Shown: positions 61,559 through 64,000 of the stretch, in pieces
Numbering within the stretch: position 1 is the first letter of the stretch
Layout: every line of letters starts with the position of its first letter
Position numbers and translations under genes: made by a program
Notes under the pieces: model-generated
The model's database searches: none
What the model saw: the letters and a program-made list of their open reading frames with translations, nothing else
Told to the model about the DNA's origin: nothing
Assembly: GCF_025151045.1 (NCBI RefSeq)
Contig: NZ_CP102285.1
Coordinates: 3,224,001-3,288,000, forward strand
DNA length: 64,000 bases
Direction: 5' to 3'
DNA from: Parabacteroides johnsonii DSM 18315
GTDB taxonomy: Bacteria > Bacteroidota > Bacteroidia > Bacteroidales > Tannerellaceae

Positions 61559-62110
61559 TTATTGTTTACTATTCCTGTTGAAATCTTCCATACTCTCCAT
61601 CTGTTTCAACATGATGTTGAGACTTTCCAAGCTGGTGCTGTAATGCAAGTTCATGGCATAGAGACCGGCATTGGAGCAAGGAAGGGTCGGAAGGACTGTT
61701 TCTTCAAACATATAATTGTCAGTCAGGACACGTTTAGTTTCTTTCAAGAGTTCCTCCGTCCCCGGAATCCGTTGCTGTTTGTACATCACCTGCATCTGCG
61801 AGATGATGTCGCTCATCTGCATATTGTAGTAGAGACGAAGTTCTTCTATCTCCTCCTTCACTTCGCAGGTAGGCTGGCCTGTGGCTACCTGTCCGGGCTG
61901 CGTATGCAAAGGTGTTCCACCCGGCAGCTTGAAGAGAAACAGTAGGGCGATGCAAGCTGCCGCAGCAAAAGCACAAAGGCTATATAACATAGCCCGGCTC
62001 TTGCGCGGAACAGCCAGCTTCTGCTCGAAGCGTTCGAAGTGGCCTTCAGGTAACAGGTCATCTTCAAAGGCTTCCCGGTTCGTGTCTATGAAATTTTTCA
62101 GTTTATCCAT
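61559..62110 (-). CDS. Anti-sigma-like membrane protein
   Basis: 183 residues. A cytoplasmic N-terminus (MDKLKNFIDTNREAFEDDLLPEGHFERFEQKL) of the kind seen in Bacteroidetes anti-sigma proteins, one transmembrane helix (about 44-62) and a helical periplasmic part. It overlaps the end of the ECF sigma gene by 8 bp, which supports translational coupling and an anti-sigma role. Confidence 0.78.
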   Translation of the reverse strand: MDKLKNFIDTNREAFEDDLLPEGHFERFEQKLAVPRKSRAMLYSLCAFAAAACIALLFLFKLPGGTPLHTQPGQVATGQPTCEVKEEIEELRLYYNMQMSDIISQMQVMYKQQRIPGTEELLKETKRVLTDNYMFEETVLPTLPCSNAGLYAMNLHYSTSLESLNIMLKQMESMEDFNRNSKQ

Positions 62111-62651
62111 TTTCTTTATTTGCTGCTATTATATCCAACAATTTGCGCTTTGCCCTGAGATACTGGCTGCGCACACTCGGCGGCTGGATCTTCAGGATGG
62201 AGGCAATCTCTTCCATATCATATCCCTCAAAGAGGTAAAGCGAGAGGATCACGCGATAGCCGGCCGGCAATTTCTTACAGGCCTCTTTCACTTGGGCAAC
62301 CGAATAACGGATTTCCTCCTCGTCCGGCCCGTCGTCGTCGGGTTCGGTGTAGTTATCCGAGAGTTCTTCCCAGTCGGGTGTCTGTCGGCGCACGTAATCA
62401 ATGGCTGTATGGACGGCTATACGGTGCATCCATGCTTCGAAACACTGTCCATCCTGATACTGGTCCAGACGGGTGAATATTTTCAGGAAAGCATCCTGCA
62501 TCGCTTCCTCCGCCTCTGACGTGTTACCGACAATACGCAGGCAGGCGACATACAACCGCCCTGCGAATTGCTTGTAAAGGGCAAGCTGTGCGGTCCGGTT
62601 ACCACGTCGGCACCCCTCGATCAGATGTGCATTTGTTTCTTCCATTTTCAT
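62103..62651 (-). CDS. ECF sigma-70 factor
   Basis: 182 residues. Region 2 (YKQFAGRLYVACLRIVGNTSEAEEAMQDAFLKIFTRL, FEAWMHRIAVHTAIDYVRR) and region 4 (KLPAGYRVILSLYLFEGYDMEEIASILKIQPPSVRSQYLRAKRKL) are clear. It leads an operon with an anti-sigma-like protein and a DUF4097 protein. ATG 62645 is an alternative start. Confidence 0.93.
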   Translation of the reverse strand: MKMEETNAHLIEGCRRGNRTAQLALYKQFAGRLYVACLRIVGNTSEAEEAMQDAFLKIFTRLDQYQDGQCFEAWMHRIAVHTAIDYVRRQTPDWEELSDNYTEPDDDGPDEEEIRYSVAQVKEACKKLPAGYRVILSLYLFEGYDMEEIASILKIQPPSVRSQYLRAKRKLLDIIAANKENG

Positions 62652-62756
62652 ATATATAAACGAAGGTGAACGGAGGAACGTTGCATCTTTCCGGAAAGAA
62701 AAGCAAAAAAAGATAGCACATTTCCGGAAAAAGCCTATAACTTCTGAAGAAAAAGG

Positions 62757-62849
62757 GGGTGTGTCAAATATCGGTATTCATGGGATGCAGACGACTCAGT
62801 CTGCGTGCTCCGCGTCATCTGCGTCCGGTAATATCAATTTGACACACCC
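62757..62849. repeat. Inverted-repeat element with GTGTGTC/GACACAC ends, second copy
   Basis: GGGTGTGTCAAAT (62757-62769) pairs exactly with ATTTGACACACCC (62837-62849). The inside (CAGACGACTCAGTCTG) differs from the copy at 19818. Confidence 0.8.
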
Positions 62850-62850
62850 T

Positions 62851-62883
62851 CCACACAAAAAGAAAGGCATCATCCCGATGCCT
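62851..62883 (-). terminator. Terminator of the NigD-like gene
   Basis: AGGCATC pairs with GATGCCT around a 5-base loop; on the minus strand it is followed by TTCTTTTTG. Confidence 0.8.
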
Positions 62884-62930
62884 CTCTCCCTGAACTAAAT
62901 GATAAAAATAAAAGTTATGTGGGAAGGTTA

Positions 62931-63665
62931 TTATTCTTCTGTATCTTCCGTATCTTTTGATTTGTAATCCAACTCTACGGTATTATAGTCGTTCGAAACG
63001 AAAGATTTATATTTGATCTTCAACTTCACCGTCTTGCCTTCCGTACTCGGCAACTTATCCAGCTTGAAGGAAACCAGGCCGGCCGAAGGTCTGAGGGATG
63101 AATCGATATTGCCGTAGGCATTATGACGGAACTCCAATTCATACGGATCGGCACTGTTTGTCTGTACCAAGTTGATGAAATGCTTGACATTGTCGTTATA
63201 CCCTCTTTGGATATAGAAATCGAACGTGATATATCCGTCTTCGATCCACACACCGCTCTTGGACCAAATGCTACCTCCATTCAAGGCCAGCATGTCCGTC
63301 CCATAGTAAGAGTCGTTTTCCGCTCCCAGATCAGGGGCAACCTGTTTTGTCAGAAGAGTGTCCATTCTTAGCAATTGAACAGACTGGTCATAGCCTTCGG
63401 TCTTCTTCTCGTCGTTCTTATATATAACGAACGCACGGATTTCTTTCAAATTCTCAGGCATATATGAGTTTGTCGGGAACAGCGTCGTACTGTCGTCGAG
63501 CTGCATATAGTAAGAATTATCACTCAATGGCTTTACCGTTACAATCGCCTGGACACTATCTCTCCAAAACTCACTGTAAGCATCGTCATCATCCAAACAA
63601 GAATAAAAAACAGTAGAACCTAACAAGATTCCAACCAATAGCATAAAACTTTTCAACGTCTTCAT
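62931..63665 (-). CDS. NigD-like lipoprotein
   Basis: 244 residues with a lipobox (TVFYSCLDDDD). The domain order and motifs (AIVTVKPLSDNSYYMQLDDSTTLFPTN, RAFVIYKN, GSIWSKSGVWIEDGYITFDFYIQ, LEFRHNAYGN) fit NigD-like proteins with an N-terminal OB and a C-terminal beta sandwich. The family's role is unknown. It ends with an acidic tail (KSKDTEDTEE). Confidence 0.88.
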   Translation of the reverse strand: MKTLKSFMLLVGILLGSTVFYSCLDDDDAYSEFWRDSVQAIVTVKPLSDNSYYMQLDDSTTLFPTNSYMPENLKEIRAFVIYKNDEKKTEGYDQSVQLLRMDTLLTKQVAPDLGAENDSYYGTDMLALNGGSIWSKSGVWIEDGYITFDFYIQRGYNDNVKHFINLVQTNSADPYELEFRHNAYGNIDSSLRPSAGLVSFKLDKLPSTEGKTVKLKIKYKSFVSNDYNTVELDYKSKDTEDTEE

Positions 63666-63754
63666 AACATGTATCTAATTTGTTTATTTTTTCTTTCTAA
63701 AAAGGAAGATGATAAACACTCTATAAATGCTGCAAAGAAGGCTGATAAAAGATG

Positions 63755-64000
63755 TTAATGCTTCAGTGATTGATAGATAAGCTCCGCTGTACGGCGGGAA
63801 GCGCCAGGTTTTCCAAGCAGACGGATCATCTCGTCGTAGCCGTCGAGCATACGGTTACGGTAAGCAGGATCGTTCAAGACACGCCCCAACTCGTCATGTA
63901 TCTGGCTGTATGAAAATCGGACACCAAACAATTCCTGCACCACTTCGCGACCGGCTATCAAGTTAACCAGCGAAATATATTTGGTATGAAAGAAATGGCG
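63755..64000 (-). CDS. lpxB: Lipid-A-disaccharide synthase, C-terminal part (cut by window edge)
   Basis: The frame is open to the right edge (RHFFHTKYISLVNLIAGREVVQELFG...). The stretch KYISLVNLIAGREVVQEL is a hallmark of the C-terminal LpxB region. LpxB joins two acyl-glucosamine units in lipid A synthesis at the inner membrane. Only 81 residues are in the window. Confidence 0.88.
   Translation of the reverse strand, partial: RHFFHTKYISLVNLIAGREVVQELFGVRFSYSQIHDELGRVLNDPAYRNRMLDGYDEMIRLLGKPGASRRTAELIYQSLKH

Larger units (their letters stand above)
62652..62930. other. Intergenic region with hairpin repeat
   Basis: Holds the leader of the ECF operon, the GTGTGTC inverted repeat and the terminator of the NigD-like gene. 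No gene seen. Confidence 0.7.

Noticed and set aside
62660-62700. Possible autoregulatory ECF promoter of the second sigma operon (TGCAAC-N17-CGTT)
   Set aside because: Spacing and bases are loose and there is no second copy to support the motif.

Overview
The window is a Bacteroidales chromosome segment, most likely Parabacteroides. Promoters carry the Bacteroidetes -7 element TAnnTTTG in place of an E. coli -10. There are SusD-era style lipoproteins and glycosidases (GH3, GH20, a serine-type sulfatase, DUF1080), NigD-like, DUF4248, DUF4492, DUF5683 and DUF3127 proteins, and a VirE-N/DUF3987 protein. Two large secreted proteins end in a C-terminal module that I associate with Parabacteroides (DUF6383-like). 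Species level is not decided by the sequence. There is no rRNA operon, transposase or CRISPR array; the only tRNA is tRNA-Pro(GGG).

Layout. 0-7 kb: end of a LuxR-type regulator, a GH3 glycosidase, a CBM9-like protein, a LysE exporter and a sulfatase. 7-11 kb: a large secreted protein behind what looks like an invertible promoter. 11-25 kb: purL, an ORF6N protein, GH20 hexosaminidase, a phosphate porin plus PstS, a nitronate monooxygenase-like enzyme, an ECF sigma operon with a divergent DUF6249-like gene, and rpsA. 25-33 kb: a stand-alone receiver, AraC and HU proteins, tRNA-Pro, aroB, alaS, an M23 peptidase, a MerR regulator and DUF3127. 33-40 kb: a minus-strand run parA-parB-DUF5683-mltD-rel. 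40-46 kb: a dead antitoxin gene, HigBA, and a second large secreted protein with the same flanks as the first. 46-53 kb: an accessory island with a VirE-N/DUF3987 protein, HU-HIG, DUF4248 and a glucosaminidase, interleaved with three toxin-antitoxin modules and GC-rich repeats. 53-64 kb: rnz, cydAB with DUF4492, a Tat-exported Gfo/Idh/MocA oxidoreductase with a DUF1080 lipoprotein, a second ECF sigma/anti-sigma/DUF4097 operon, a NigD-like lipoprotein and the end of lpxB.

Most notable points. (1) The two large secreted-protein genes (7364 and 41713) each lie behind a pair of palindromes centred exactly 186 bp apart. Both palindromes contain AAACGTACGT, which fits the motif remembered for class I invertible promoters of Bacteroides fragilis (ARACGTWCGT). 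A consensus promoter between them points away from the gene in both copies, so both genes read as OFF. (2) The intergenic DNA is full of structured repeats: three arrays with a 22-bp period, four hairpins built from 7-bp units, long nested inverted repeats and GC-rich hairpin tandems. (3) The ECF sigma gene at 21.9 kb and its divergent neighbour carry the same promoter motif, TTGTAACC-N13-TGCGTC, one on each strand. (4) A zeta-type toxin module in the 46-53 kb island is bounded by 43-bp direct repeats.
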